A DNA stretch of 64,000 nucleotides from Deltaproteobacteria bacterium (GCA_016874755.1 VGTH01000020.1:33232-97231), one strand, 5' to 3'. Counted from the stretch's first letter, positions 34,840-43,828 are shown. Numbers and translations are program-made. Notes: generated by a model not told the origin, from the letters alone.

Positions 34840-36312
34840 ATGGCACGTCCGGAACGGGTTGGCACCGCTCATAGCACAGTGACCTATCGCGGGTTGCGCG
34901 ACTGGATCGAACAGGTTGAAAAAATGGGCGAGCTGCTCACCGTCAACGGTGCGCATTGGGACCGTGAGATGGGCGCTATCACCCAGATGTTGACCGAGAG
35001 CGCCCGCGGCACCGCGCCGGCGATCGTCTTTGACGAAGTGCCTGGCTACCCGAAAGGCCATCGCACGCTCTACGGCCAGTTCTCAACGATCAAAAGGGTG
35101 GCGCTGACTCTGGGGCTACCGCTCGAATACGAGCGCAAAGCGGACATTGTGAAGGCCTACCACCATGTGATGACCGACATGAAGTTGATCAAGCCCAAGA
35201 TGGTCAAGACCGGGCCGATCTTCGAGAACGTCTTGGAGGGCGACAAGGTCGATGTGTTGAAGCTGCCAGTGCCGATCCACCACCAACGCGACACGCACCG
35301 CTATGTCGGCACCGCGGACATGTGTATCACCAAAGACCCTGACGCTGAGTGGTACAACTTCGGCGCCTACCGCTGCGAGGTTTACGACGGCAAGACGATC
35401 GGCTGCCAAATTACCGAAGGCAAACACGGCCGCATTCATCGCGATAAATACTTCGAGCGCGGCCAGAGCTGCAAATTTGCGATTGTCTGCGGTCAAGACC
35501 CGTTGCTTTACATGTTGTCGGCAAGTCCGCTGCCGAGCGGCGTTTCTGAGTACGATTTCGCTGGCGGTATCCGCGGCGAGCCGGTCGAAGTGGTGAAGGG
35601 GCCCTATACCGGATTTCCGATTCCCGCCGACGCTGAAATCGTCATCGAAGGCGAGGCGGTTCCTGGCAATGCCAAGCCGGAAGGGCCGTTTGGTGAGTGG
35701 ATGGGTTACTATTCCGACGACGTTGTGCCGCGGCCCTATTTGGACGTCAAGACCGTCATGTATCGCAACAATCCGATCCTCACCTGCGCGCCGCAGCACA
35801 AACCGGTGGATGAGACCGGCTTGCTCAAGGGCATCGCTGGCGCGGCAGAAATCTGGAATGCGTTGGAAGCCTGTGGCCTACCAGAAATTCTCGGCGTGTG
35901 GAACCACGAAGGGGCGCCGGCGACGCGCTTTACGGCGATTCAAATCCGCCAACGCTACCCGGGCCATGCGCGCAACGTTTTGCACGTGGCGTCGAACTGC
36001 ATGGCCGGCGCTTACAACGGCAAGTGGACCGTGGTGGTCGACGACGACGTCGATTGCTCGGACATCGATCAGGTGCTGTGGGCGATGGGCACGCGCTTCG
36101 ACCCGATCACCGATATCGATCTGGTGCAAAAGGCCTGGTCGTCGGGCCGCGATCCGATGTTTCTGCCGGGTAACTTCAACAACCGCATTTTGATCGACGC
36201 TTGCCAGCCGTACAATCGCAAGCTGCGCGGTGAGTTCCCCAAGGTTGTTGAAGTGCCGGACGATTATCGCAAGCAGATGAAAGCGAAGTTCCCGCAGCTG
36301 TTTGGCAAGTAG
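34840..36312 (+). CDS. UbiD family decarboxylase
   Basis: This 490-aa protein is full-length UbiD/Fdc-type. It has TYRGLRDWIEQVEKMGELLT at the N-terminus, RYVGTADMCITKDPDAEWYN and YRCEVYDGKTIGCQITEGKH in the prFMN-binding region, and AEIVIEGEAVPGNAKPEGPF with the Glu-rich active-site stretch. UbiD enzymes use prenylated FMN to decarboxylate or carboxylate unsaturated and aromatic acids. No UbiX prenyltransferase is encoded nearby, so the cofactor must be made by a gene elsewhere. The ATG at 34840 has a strong AGGAGG. It is followed 123 bp on by a maleate-isomerase-like gene, suggesting one pathway for an aromatic or dicarboxylic acid. Confidence 0.9.
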   Translation: MARPERVGTAHSTVTYRGLRDWIEQVEKMGELLTVNGAHWDREMGAITQMLTESARGTAPAIVFDEVPGYPKGHRTLYGQFSTIKRVALTLGLPLEYERKADIVKAYHHVMTDMKLIKPKMVKTGPIFENVLEGDKVDVLKLPVPIHHQRDTHRYVGTADMCITKDPDAEWYNFGAYRCEVYDGKTIGCQITEGKHGRIHRDKYFERGQSCKFAIVCGQDPLLYMLSASPLPSGVSEYDFAGGIRGEPVEVVKGPYTGFPIPADAEIVIEGEAVPGNAKPEGPFGEWMGYYSDDVVPRPYLDVKTVMYRNNPILTCAPQHKPVDETGLLKGIAGAAEIWNALEACGLPEILGVWNHEGAPATRFTAIQIRQRYPGHARNVLHVASNCMAGAYNGKWTVVVDDDVDCSDIDQVLWAMGTRFDPITDIDLVQKAWSSGRDPMFLPGNFNNRILIDACQPYNRKLRGEFPKVVEVPDDYRKQMKAKFPQLFGK

Positions 36313-36334
36313 GACCGAGTCGGAGAAAGATTAT

Positions 36335-36410
36335 TTCGCGCAAAGGCGCAAAGCGCGCAAAGTTCGCGATGAAAACGCGCTGAACTTGGCGAGCTTTGCG
36401 CCTTTGCGAT
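36335..36410. repeat. GCGCAAAGGCGCAAAG-type palindromic repeat
   Basis: The left arm TTCGCGCAAAGGCGCAAAG pairs with the right arm CTTTGCGCCTTTGCGA. It fills the gap between the UbiD gene and the next plus-strand gene. Confidence 0.6.
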
Positions 36411-36435
36411 TTCCTCAATCGAACCAGGAGCGGAC

Positions 36436-37161
36436 ATGGTGTTCACGAGTTGGCGCGGCACGGTGGGCGTGGTTAAACCGACCCATCGTCCGGGATCGCT
36501 CGAAGAATTCATTCGCCTCATCCCCGAAGGGGTCGGGGTGGTGCCGGTTTATCTGAATTTCAAGCGCGGCACCGAGGAAGAATTTGGCGCCGCGTTGAAC
36601 GCCGTGCACGGCAAGGTTGCCGAGCTGGCCGAGGAAGGCGTCGATCTGATTCATCCCGAAGGCGCGCCGCCGTTCATGATTCACGGCTACGATGGCGAGG
36701 CCAAGATCACCAAAGAGTGGGAGAAAGAATTTAACATTCCGATTGTCACCGCGGCCCAGACCCAGGTCGAGGCGCTGCGTGCGCTCGGCGTGAAAAAATT
36801 TGTCGGGGTGACTTATTTCGTCGGCAGCATCAACGATATGTTCACCCGCTACTTTCAAAGCGCTGGCTTTGAAGTGCTGGCGATGGAAGGCATGAAGGTC
36901 GACTTTGCCGACGTCGGCCGGCTGGCTTCGACGGAAATCTACGGCCACACGCGCCGGGCTTTTCTCAAACACCCAAACGCCGACGGGGTCTATATGCTTG
37001 GCACCGGTTGGCGCTGCTTGGATGTCATCCATATGTTGGAAGAAGATCTGCAAGTTCCTGTCATCCATCCCGTTCCAGCGCGTGTCTGGTCGGTGCAGAA
37101 GCGCTTGCACCTGCGTCAGAAAGTCAAAGGGTTCGGCAAGTTGTTGGAGGAGATGCCGTAG
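36436..37161 (+). CDS. maleate isomerase / arylmalonate decarboxylase-like protein (Asp/Glu racemase superfamily)
   Basis: This 241-aa protein has the two-domain fold of the Asp/Glu racemase superfamily: GTVGVVKPTHRPGSLEEFIR, then HPEGAPPFMIHGYDGE, TAAQTQVEALRALGVKKFVG and GTGWRCLDVIHMLEED. In maleate isomerase two Cys residues act; here the N-terminal position is occupied by the PEGAPPF stretch, and only the C-terminal Cys (in GTGWRCLD) remains. That single-Cys arrangement is the one found in arylmalonate decarboxylase. The reaction could be decarboxylation, isomerisation or racemisation. It pairs with the upstream UbiD gene. The ATG at 36436 has AGGAG upstream. Confidence 0.72.
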   Translation: MVFTSWRGTVGVVKPTHRPGSLEEFIRLIPEGVGVVPVYLNFKRGTEEEFGAALNAVHGKVAELAEEGVDLIHPEGAPPFMIHGYDGEAKITKEWEKEFNIPIVTAAQTQVEALRALGVKKFVGVTYFVGSINDMFTRYFQSAGFEVLAMEGMKVDFADVGRLASTEIYGHTRRAFLKHPNADGVYMLGTGWRCLDVIHMLEEDLQVPVIHPVPARVWSVQKRLHLRQKVKGFGKLLEEMP

Positions 37162-37202
37162 GGGAGAAGAATGGGGTGATGGAGTGTTGGGATTCGCCCA
37201 AG

Positions 37203-39071
37203 TTAGCGGCGCGATGCGGGTTCGCTTTCGAGTTTGCGACCTTCGTTTTGACAGTATCTTTTGATTTCGTTCACAAAGCGCTCGCCTAGGTCGGCGAGTT
37301 TCTTGTCGCCAACGCCGCGTACCCCTAACATTGCTGCCGTGGAATTGGGACGCAGCCGCGCCATGTCGCGCAATGTGGCGTCGCTGAAGATCACGTAGGC
37401 CGGCACGTTGCGCTCGCTGGCGATTTCCCGGCGCAGGTTGCGCAGGTGCTCAAATAGGCCACTGTCGACCCCCTCCCACGAGTGCTCATCGACCCGAGTC
37501 TTGGTTACCTTTTCTTTCGCCTGCAATAGGCGCACCTGACGCTGGCTGCGCATCACTTCCCAAGACAGTGCATTGAGTTTGAGCACCGGCCGCTCGTCGG
37601 TGCTGCGTTCGAGCAGGCCGGCGTCGATCAGTTGATAAATCATGTTGGTGAGGGTCTTGCGCTCGGTGCCCTTCAGGAGGCCGTGGGTCGAAAGTTTTTC
37701 ATGATTCCAGCGGCGCACCCGTTCGGTGTTGGCGCCGAGCAAGACGTCGACGACGTGTTCGGCGCCGAAGCGCTCGCCGGCGCGGTAGACGCAGGAGAGA
37801 ATCTTTTGCGCGGTGACGGTCGCGTCGGCTAATCCTTCAACTTCATTCAAGCAAACGTCGCAGGCGCCGCAGCTCGGTTTGTTGTAGTCCTGGCCAAAGT
37901 ATTCCGACAGCATTTTGTGGCGGCATTGGATGCCGTTGCACAGCCGGCGCATGTGATCGAGCAGTTGGCGCGAGGCGGCGATCACTTCGGCCGGTTCTTT
38001 GGTGTCCAATGCGCTCTTTTCGATGAGCCCCTCCCAACGTAAGACGTCCGCCGCCGAGTAAAGCAGCACGCACTCGGCTGGCAAGCCGTCGCGCCCGGCG
38101 CGGCCGGTTTCCTGCTGGTAATGCTCGATGGATTTCGGCATGGCCGCGTGAATCACGCAGCGCACGTCGCTACGGTCGATGCCCATGCCGAAGGCGACAG
38201 TGGCCGCCACCACATCGAGCGCCTCCGCGGCGAATTCGTCCTGGGCGCGGCGGCGGTCGTCGGCTTCCATGCCGGCGTGATAATGGGCGGCGCGAATTTT
38301 GTTGGCCTGCAGAAAGTCCGCCATCGATTCAGTATCGTTGCGGCTGATGCAATAGATGATGGCGGCTTCGCCTTTGTGCCGCTGTAAGATTTCCAGTACT
38401 TGGCGGCGGGCGTCGATTCGCGGAACGATGCGATAGGCCAGGTTGGGGCGATCGAAGGTACCGACCAACACAGTCGGATTTTTCAGTTTTAGCTGCTGCG
38501 CGATATCGTCGCGCACCCGCTCGGTCGCTGTCGCCGTGTAGGCCTGCACGCTCGCCTGCGGGAAGCGCGTTTTCAGTTCCGCCAGCCGGCGATACTCAGG
38601 GCGAAAATCATGGCCCCAGTGGCTGATGCAGTGGGCTTCATCGATGGCAAAGGCGCGAATCTTGACGCGCTCAGCCAGTTGCAAGAAGCGCGGCGTTAGC
38701 AAACGCTCAGGGGCAACGAAAAGCAGACGATAGCGGCCGGCGGCAAACTGTTCTTCGGTTTCTTGCTGCGCATAGGCCGGCATGCCGCTGTACAGCGCCG
38801 CCGCCGGATAGCCGCATTCGCGCAGCCCGTCGACCTGATCTTTCATCAGCGAAATCAGCGGTGAGACGACGATATCGGTGCGCCCCGCCAGCGCCGCTGG
38901 GACTTGGTAGCAAAGTGACTTGCCGCCGCCGGTGGGCAAAACGACCAAAGAATCGCGCTGCTCAAGCCCAGCGCGGATCGCCTGCTCCTGCAGCGGCCGC
39001 AGCTTGGCGTAGCCCCAGTAACGTTTGACGGTGGCGAGGATGTCAGAGGTGTCGCTTGAAGAAGGGGCCAT
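37203..39071 (-). CDS. recQ: ATP-dependent DNA helicase RecQ
   Basis: This 622-aa protein has the RecQ order of domains. Helicase domain 1 has Walker A LPTGGGKS (K51) and DEAH (144-147, within IDEAHCISHWGHDFRPEYR). Helicase domain 2 has QETGRAGRDGLPAECVLLYS. A RecQ-Ct zinc site shows RRLCNGIQC...CGACDVC, followed by a winged helix. The C-terminal HRDC domain (LRPNSTAAMLGVRGVGDKKL) ends the protein. The open frame continues to a GTG at 39110, but the ATG at 39071 (MAPSSSDTSDIL) is preferred; neither has a strong ribosome site. It unwinds DNA 3'-5' in recombination repair. Confidence 0.93.
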   Translation of the reverse strand: MAPSSSDTSDILATVKRYWGYAKLRPLQEQAIRAGLEQRDSLVVLPTGGGKSLCYQVPAALAGRTDIVVSPLISLMKDQVDGLRECGYPAAALYSGMPAYAQQETEEQFAAGRYRLLFVAPERLLTPRFLQLAERVKIRAFAIDEAHCISHWGHDFRPEYRRLAELKTRFPQASVQAYTATATERVRDDIAQQLKLKNPTVLVGTFDRPNLAYRIVPRIDARRQVLEILQRHKGEAAIIYCISRNDTESMADFLQANKIRAAHYHAGMEADDRRRAQDEFAAEALDVVAATVAFGMGIDRSDVRCVIHAAMPKSIEHYQQETGRAGRDGLPAECVLLYSAADVLRWEGLIEKSALDTKEPAEVIAASRQLLDHMRRLCNGIQCRHKMLSEYFGQDYNKPSCGACDVCLNEVEGLADATVTAQKILSCVYRAGERFGAEHVVDVLLGANTERVRRWNHEKLSTHGLLKGTERKTLTNMIYQLIDAGLLERSTDERPVLKLNALSWEVMRSQRQVRLLQAKEKVTKTRVDEHSWEGVDSGLFEHLRNLRREIASERNVPAYVIFSDATLRDMARLRPNSTAAMLGVRGVGDKKLADLGERFVNEIKRYCQNEGRKLESEPASRR

Positions 39072-39198
39072 TGTCGGTTTGCTCGCTGAAGCTACCTTTG
39101 AATGCCGCACTGCTATTCTTGAGATTGGCCAAGGAGCGATTTAGTTCGACGGGAGCCCGCTGCCAAGCGGGGCTCGATTGCCGATCCGATCATTTCAG

Positions 39199-40074
39199 TC
39201 AGTGTTTCCGCACGGGGAAGTATTTATCCAGCCATTCTTTCACGATATTAGTCAGCCGCGGGTTTTGTTCGTTGAACGTGAAATGATCGACGTCTGACAG
39301 TAAGTGCAGCTCGGTGGGCTGGCCGGCTTTCTTGAACATTTCGATCGATTCGTAGGTCGGCGTCACTGAGTCGTTGGCGCTGTGGAGCAAGAGCAGTGGC
39401 CGCGGCGCGATGTTGCCGACCTGGTCGTCGGCGCGGAAGTCGTTCATGCTCTGCGCTGTTTCAGCCGGAAACTCCATGATCGAGCCGTGGCTCATGCGAT
39501 TCCTAAGTTTCTCCGGGATCGGCACGATGTCGTAGCGCGGCACCATCAGCGACTTGCCGGTCTGCCAGCGTACGCGCTTGCCTTCGGCGAGCATGTTGGT
39601 GAACTTGGCCCATTTCTCTTCGCCCGGATGTTGGCCGCGAAATTTTCTTTCGCCGTCGCCCCAGCCGCCGCAGGAGATCACCGCGGCGACGCGCTTGTCG
39701 GCGCCGCCGGTGAAAACTGCCACGGCTGCGCCGAAGCTGCTGCCAATCAGCGCGATGCGCTGCGGGTCGACTTCGGGTCTGGTGGCCATGTAGGAGATTG
39801 CATTGCGCGTGTCGGCCACTTGATCGAGGCAAATAATCCGGCCGCGCTCGCCTTCGCTGTCGCCGCAGCCGCGAAAATCGACGCGCAGCGAAACGTAGCC
39901 CCATTTGGCCATCAGTTTGCCGACGACCTTTTGCCCCTCGCCATCTTTGTTGCCGCCGAAGCCGTGCAGCATGATAAACGCCGGGCGGCGCTCACCGGCT
40001 TTGTAATCTTCAGGCATATCGACCAATCCTGCGAGTTTCAGACCGTCGGATTGAAAATAAATTTTTTCTTCCAT
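39199..40074 (-). CDS. alpha/beta hydrolase
   Basis: This 291-aa protein is a compact alpha/beta hydrolase without a signal peptide. It has FIMLHGFGGNKDGEGQ with the oxyanion HG, a nucleophile elbow IGSSFGAAVAVF, the acid in LLLHSANDSVTP, and a catalytic His in LLSDVDHFTFNEQ. It resembles esterase/peptidase-like hydrolases of the DUF or BAAT type. The ATG at 40074 follows CAGGAG. It lies between RecQ and the two-domain VOC protein on the minus strand, separated from the latter by a dispersed palindrome. Substrate unknown. Confidence 0.85.
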   Translation of the reverse strand: MEEKIYFQSDGLKLAGLVDMPEDYKAGERRPAFIMLHGFGGNKDGEGQKVVGKLMAKWGYVSLRVDFRGCGDSEGERGRIICLDQVADTRNAISYMATRPEVDPQRIALIGSSFGAAVAVFTGGADKRVAAVISCGGWGDGERKFRGQHPGEEKWAKFTNMLAEGKRVRWQTGKSLMVPRYDIVPIPEKLRNRMSHGSIMEFPAETAQSMNDFRADDQVGNIAPRPLLLLHSANDSVTPTYESIEMFKKAGQPTELHLLSDVDHFTFNEQNPRLTNIVKEWLDKYFPVRKH

Positions 40075-40106
40075 GGCAGTGCTCCTGTATGTTTACGACC
40101 CTAGGA

Positions 40107-40188
40107 ATGCTTCGACAGGCAGCATGAACGGATTTTCATGAACAATTTCAACTCGGATTCCGCTCGTCCTGAGCTTGTCGAAGGACTC
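40107..40188. repeat. TTCGACAAGCTCAG-type palindromic repeat
   Basis: ATGCTTCGACAGGCAGCATG on the left pairs with CGTCCTGAGCTTGTCGAAGG on the right; same family as the copies at 13.8 and 16.0 kb. Confidence 0.65.
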
Positions 40189-40223
40189 CTCTCGGATTTT
40201 CAGCATCAAACGGACCCTTCGAT

Positions 40224-41438
40224 TCATCCCCACGGTCCTAGATAGGGCTCGCCCATGTAGGCGTTGGCGTCGTTCTCCAAGCTTTCCGGCCAGTCGGCGA
40301 GCTTTTTCGCTCGGCGCTGTGCTTGCGGTTTGGTTTTGCCGTCCCAGCCGATCTGTTCAATCGCATAGTAGAGCTGAATCATATGACCGTCCGGGTCGCG
40401 GATCGTTGCCGAGTACTCGATGCCGGGGTGCAATTCTGCGGGAATCGACTCGCTCACTTGGACGCCGTGCTGCTTGAAGAAAGCGATGGCGTTTTTTAGT
40501 TGCCCGTAATTAGCGAGCTGCAGGCCGAGTGCGGTGAACTTCGAATGGCTGCTAAAGCCGAGCTTGTCGCGCAGCTTCATGGGCAGCAGGCCAACCGCGT
40601 GATGCTCGGTGTTGCAGCGCAGGTAGACGCAGCGCTCGCCTTGGTAAGTCGCTTCCTCGGTGACGGTAAAGCCCATGCCGTCGCGGTAGAAAGATAGCGT
40701 CTTTTCCAACTCGTCAGTGAACAAGTAAACCGGCCCCATGCGGACGATTTTAAACGGCCGCGGCAGCAAGATGCCGTCGACATCGTAGGTTGCAGGCAGC
40801 GCGTCGACGTGGCGATAGCCGGAATAGATGTCGACGCCTTTGGCTTGCGCCTGTTGCACTTCGTCGAACTCGGCGATCTGCGGCAGCTCGGGCGGCTTGT
40901 CAAAACCGCGGTCGTACATCGCGCGTGGTTTGCTGTGACCGGTCCAGCCGATTTGCTCGATGCCGTAGTAAAGCTCGTTGCTCTGGCCGTCGGGATCGAA
41001 CAGGTAGGTGTGCCAGTTGGAGCCTGGCATGTCGCGGCCGGAGCGTTGCTGCCGGATGCCGCGCTCGTTGAACCATTTGATCGCGTCGCCGACTTCTCTC
41101 AAACTGCCCACCTGCCAGGTGATTTGATTGACCGTGATCCCCGGGGCTTCGGTGCGGCCCAGGGCGTCGCGCACTCGCTTGGGGAACAAAACCATGGCGT
41201 GATGGTCGGTGCCGTAGCGGGTGAAGTAACCGTTGGGGTCGCCCAAGCCGACCATCGTCGACGGGTCTTTGGCGCGCTTTGAATAGTCCATCACGTCGGA
41301 CACCTTGAAGCCGAGGAGGTCGACGTAGAAGCGTCGTCCTTCGTCCATGTTGACGAGGTTAAAGCCAAAATGCCCCAGCCGGCGAATCTTAAACGGCTGG
41401 TTGAGCAGGACGCCGCCGACGTTAAATTTCTCTGCCAT
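40224..41438 (-). CDS. two-domain VOC protein, catechol 2,3-dioxygenase-like
   Basis: This 404-aa protein carries two VOC modules, as in type I extradiol dioxygenases. Module 1 runs from KIRRLGHFGFNLVNMDEGRR through TDHHAMVLFPKR to DGQSNELYYGIEQIGW. Module 2 runs from FKIVRMGPVYLFTDELEK through NTEHHAVGLLPMK to DPDGHMIQLYYAIEQIGW. Each module keeps a mid-domain His pair. The C-terminal module has Gln in place of the expected Glu ligand (IQLYY), so only the first (NELYY) shows a His/Glu set. It is longer than most such dioxygenases (about 300 aa). The ATG at 41438 has GGAGG upstream. Ring cleavage is possible but not proven. Confidence 0.8.
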   Translation of the reverse strand: MAEKFNVGGVLLNQPFKIRRLGHFGFNLVNMDEGRRFYVDLLGFKVSDVMDYSKRAKDPSTMVGLGDPNGYFTRYGTDHHAMVLFPKRVRDALGRTEAPGITVNQITWQVGSLREVGDAIKWFNERGIRQQRSGRDMPGSNWHTYLFDPDGQSNELYYGIEQIGWTGHSKPRAMYDRGFDKPPELPQIAEFDEVQQAQAKGVDIYSGYRHVDALPATYDVDGILLPRPFKIVRMGPVYLFTDELEKTLSFYRDGMGFTVTEEATYQGERCVYLRCNTEHHAVGLLPMKLRDKLGFSSHSKFTALGLQLANYGQLKNAIAFFKQHGVQVSESIPAELHPGIEYSATIRDPDGHMIQLYYAIEQIGWDGKTKPQAQRRAKKLADWPESLENDANAYMGEPYLGPWG

Positions 41439-41454
41439 AGGAACCTCCGAGGAA

Positions 41455-41590
41455 GAAGAATTGGCGTGATGGAGTCATGGAGTGTTGGAGTGATGGGCGC
41501 CACCAACTCCACCTTCTAAGCGACCACGGTCTTATCCGATGGCATCCGGTTCCGTCAACCCATCGCTCCAATACTCCACCTCTCCAATTC
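41455..41590. repeat. dispersed TGGAGTATTGGAG-type spacer repeats
   Basis: Stretches GATGGAGTCATGGAGTGTTG and ATCGCTCCAATACTCCACC face each other across the spacer. Short relatives are found at 37178-37190, 42203-42290 and 45226-45242, always between genes. Confidence 0.45.
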
Positions 41591-41596
41591 TTGCGC

Positions 41597-42133
41597 TCAC
41601 GAGCGGAACAAAAACCGGATCTTTTTGCGGATGCCGCGGCCCAAGCGTTTTTTTAGCTCGAACCAGACTCGCAACAGCCAATTGCGAGTACGCCACGCGA
41701 CTGACGTGGAAGTCGTGATCCATTGATGGTTGAATTCGAAGCGCGCTTTATATTTGCGAATCTGCAGAGTCTTGCCGAACTTGCGCTTGAAGATTGCCTT
41801 GACGCTGACCGTGTTGCGCGACTCGGTGAAGACCGTGATGTTTTCCACCGGCAGGAGCGCGCGCACGCGCGAGATCTTGAGCGCCAGCGCCTCTTCATTC
41901 TTCGCGCTGATTTCGATGAGATTGGTAAGTAGCGCCGACCCTTCCAGCGCGTTGGTGGCGAGCTCCTTGCGCAGTTGAATCTCTTGACCGCGGTCGTCGT
42001 CGTAGCCGGCGATGACGAGATAGGTCTTGTGCTTGGAGGTTTGCATCGACTTCTGCCACCAATCCAAGGCTTTCTCTAAGCCGATACGGGATGCTTGCGA
42101 GAGCGTTTGTGAGTTCAAGCAGCCATAGGGCAT
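41597..42133 (-). CDS. DUF218/YdcF-like protein (tentative)
   Basis: This protein has at least 178 aa from the ATG at 42133. The reading frame continues upstream through ISIVIVA to a possible ATT start at about 42158-42160, which would sit just after an AAAGGAGT ribosome site; that N-terminus would supply the first beta strand. The pattern of a buried strand, SQASRIGLEKALDWWQKS, TYLVIAGYDDD, an acidic helical stretch and VFTESRNTVSVKAIFKR followed by HQWITTSTSVAWRTR resembles the DUF218/SanA-YdcF fold. The C-terminus is highly basic. Function is unknown. It is encoded between the VOC protein and the DUF1989 gene. Confidence 0.5.
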   Translation of the reverse strand: MPYGCLNSQTLSQASRIGLEKALDWWQKSMQTSKHKTYLVIAGYDDDRGQEIQLRKELATNALEGSALLTNLIEISAKNEEALALKISRVRALLPVENITVFTESRNTVSVKAIFKRKFGKTLQIRKYKARFEFNHQWITTSTSVAWRTRNWLLRVWFELKKRLGRGIRKKIRFLFRS

Positions 42134-42231
42134 GGCGACGATGACGATGGAAATTGGGGGACTCCTTTAAGGCCTAGCGGGACGCAGTATCGAATTGGAG
42201 CACAGGAGTGGTGGAGTGATGGGTGGAGCCC

Positions 42232-42290
42232 AAGATTCCAATACTCCAATACTCCAATACTCCAATACTCCAATACTCCAATACTCCAAC
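42232..42290. repeat. 9-bp tandem repeat CCAATACTC (six or so copies)
   Basis: Consecutive copies of CCAATACTC run from about 42236 to 42290 directly against the stop codon region of the frameshifted DUF1989 gene. Unlike a CRISPR array there are no spacers. Confidence 0.8.
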
Positions 42291-42291
42291 T

Positions 42292-42914
42292 TTATTCCTC
42301 GTAGATCATCACGTCGACCGGCTTGCCGCCGACGGCGAGGTCAGGGCAGGCGCTCAAGGCGACCAGCAAATCGATCTCGGCCCGGAGATCCATGTAGTTG
42401 CCTTCGGGCGCCGCACTTGGGTGTGCTCCATCTTGCCGGTCTTGCCGTCGATGATCATGTGCTGATTGAGATTGAACGGGCTTGGGATGTCTTCGGGAAT
42501 GATGCCGTACTTGGCGACGGCCCTAGATAAATTTTCGTAGCAGCCATGATCGGGAATTTCCTTGATCTCGCGCGGATAGTATTCCGCTAAACGATTTTCC
42601 TGCTGCGCCAGTTTAAAGCGATAACCGCTGCACATGCCTTTTTGTAGATCATGCGTGCCGGTTTTGTTGCCGTCGTAGGTGATGGTCATCATGTGCTGGT
42701 TGTTGCGCCCCATCAATTTATCGCCGGTGCTGATAAACAGCTTCATGTTGTAAACCTTGGTGCGCGGTTGGTCGAAGCGCTCGATCAGGTTGTGCAGATT
42801 GAAGAAGACGAAATCCACCGTGGTGGTGGCGATGATGCGAATGACTTGGCCTTTTTTCATCTCCGCCGACCAACCGGTGTTGTGCGGCACATGTTCTTTC
42901 AGCAAAGTCTTCAT
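42292..42914 (-). CDS. DUF1989 / urea-carboxylase-associated protein (CgdA/CgdB-like), 3'-end frameshifted
   Basis: The frame from the ATG at 42914 gives MKTLLKEHVPHNTGWSAEMK and the DUF1989 core (FVFFNLHNLIERFDQPRTKV, then NNQHMMTITYDGNKTG and FNLNQHMIIDGKTG). It ends in an alien tail at 42354. A second frame reads APEGNYMDLRAEIDLLVALS, then ACPDLAVGGKPVDVMIYEE and a stop at 42292-42294, which is the normal family ending. A one-base deletion between about 42410 and 42430 explains both. DUF1989 proteins are known as subunits of carboxyguanidine deiminase next to guanidine/urea carboxylase, but no carboxylase is nearby. The upstream ribosome site AAGGAG is intact. This is a true mutation or an assembly error. 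Confidence 0.82.
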
Positions 42915-43309
42915 TATTGCGGGCTCCTTTTCGGATTTGAAAACAGTCTGCGAGTCTTCTAAAGCGCGTCGATAAACCTGCTTGTCATCAGCTCGCGAAC
43001 GAATATCGAATCAATAAGACGTTGTCGTGTGATTCCAGTTGGCAGTGAAATCGTCGTTAGCGATTGACTTGGCATGAATTTGCCCGTCAGCAATCTGTAA
43101 GTGAGATTGGCAAAGCTGTCAAGCAATCAAAGCCTTTTTGCAGCGCCGATTTCGCTTTCCCCACGCGACGATAACACTTTGAAAAAACACGGAGTTTTGA
43201 CTTAAAGCGGGGCGGTTTCTTGGGTCCGGTAAACCTTTGCCCGGCGGCGCCGTCCAATCGTTACGAGGCGCCGAAGTAAAGACATTAACACCCCAATGGA
43301 GGACAAAAA

Positions 43310-43828
43310 ATGAAAAAGACATTGCTAGTGGGTTTGGCTGTGTTGGCACTGGGTTCTGCGAACGTGGCAAGGGCGGAGGAAGGCGACTATTGGGATCGAC
43401 TGGGCGACCGCATCGATGCCCGGCTCGACCGGCGCGGCGACCGGATCAACGACCGGCTCGACGCGCGCGGTGATCGCATCAACGATCGCTTGGATCGGCG
43501 CGGCGATCACATTAACGATCGGTTCGATGTCAGAGGCGATCGCATCAACGACCGCTACGACGCGCTTGCCGAAAAAGCGCGCGCCGCTGGCAACACCAAG
43601 CTGGCCGAACGTTTGGATCGCAAAGGCGACCGGCTGGAAAAATATTGGGACAAGCGCGGCGACCGTGTTGAGAGGCGTTTAGACCATCGCGGTGACGTGA
43701 TCGAGCGGCGATTGGATAACCGCGGCGATCGCATCGAGCGCCGTCTCGACGTCCGTGGCGATCGTATCAATCGTCGCCTGGATCATGTCGGCGATCACCG
43801 CCGGCATGCGAAGTTTCGCGGCAGATAG
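43310..43828 (+). CDS. secreted protein of 11-residue (hendecad) repeats
   Basis: This 172-aa protein has a signal peptide (MKKTLLVGLAVLALGSANVA, then RAEEG) followed almost entirely by 11-residue units of the form LDRRGDRINDR. About eleven units are visible, interrupted once by YDALAEKARAAGNTKLAER. Charged Asp/Arg faces alternate with Leu/Ile, which fits a right-handed hendecad coiled coil. GGAGG lies eight bases before the ATG, and a strong terminator follows at 43842. I do not recognise a named family; similar Arg/Asp-rich repeat proteins are annotated as hypothetical. The 395-bp upstream gap (42915-43309) shows no other gene and no clear promoter. Confidence 0.82.
   Translation: MKKTLLVGLAVLALGSANVARAEEGDYWDRLGDRIDARLDRRGDRINDRLDARGDRINDRLDRRGDHINDRFDVRGDRINDRYDALAEKARAAGNTKLAERLDRKGDRLEKYWDKRGDRVERRLDHRGDVIERRLDNRGDRIERRLDVRGDRINRRLDHVGDHRRHAKFRGR

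Noticed and set aside
35116..35799. 227-codon minus-strand ORF opposite UbiD
   Set aside because: Antisense shadow; UbiD motifs are unambiguous.
42236..42290. CRISPR array
   Set aside because: The 9-bp units are directly adjacent with no unique spacers and there are no cas genes.
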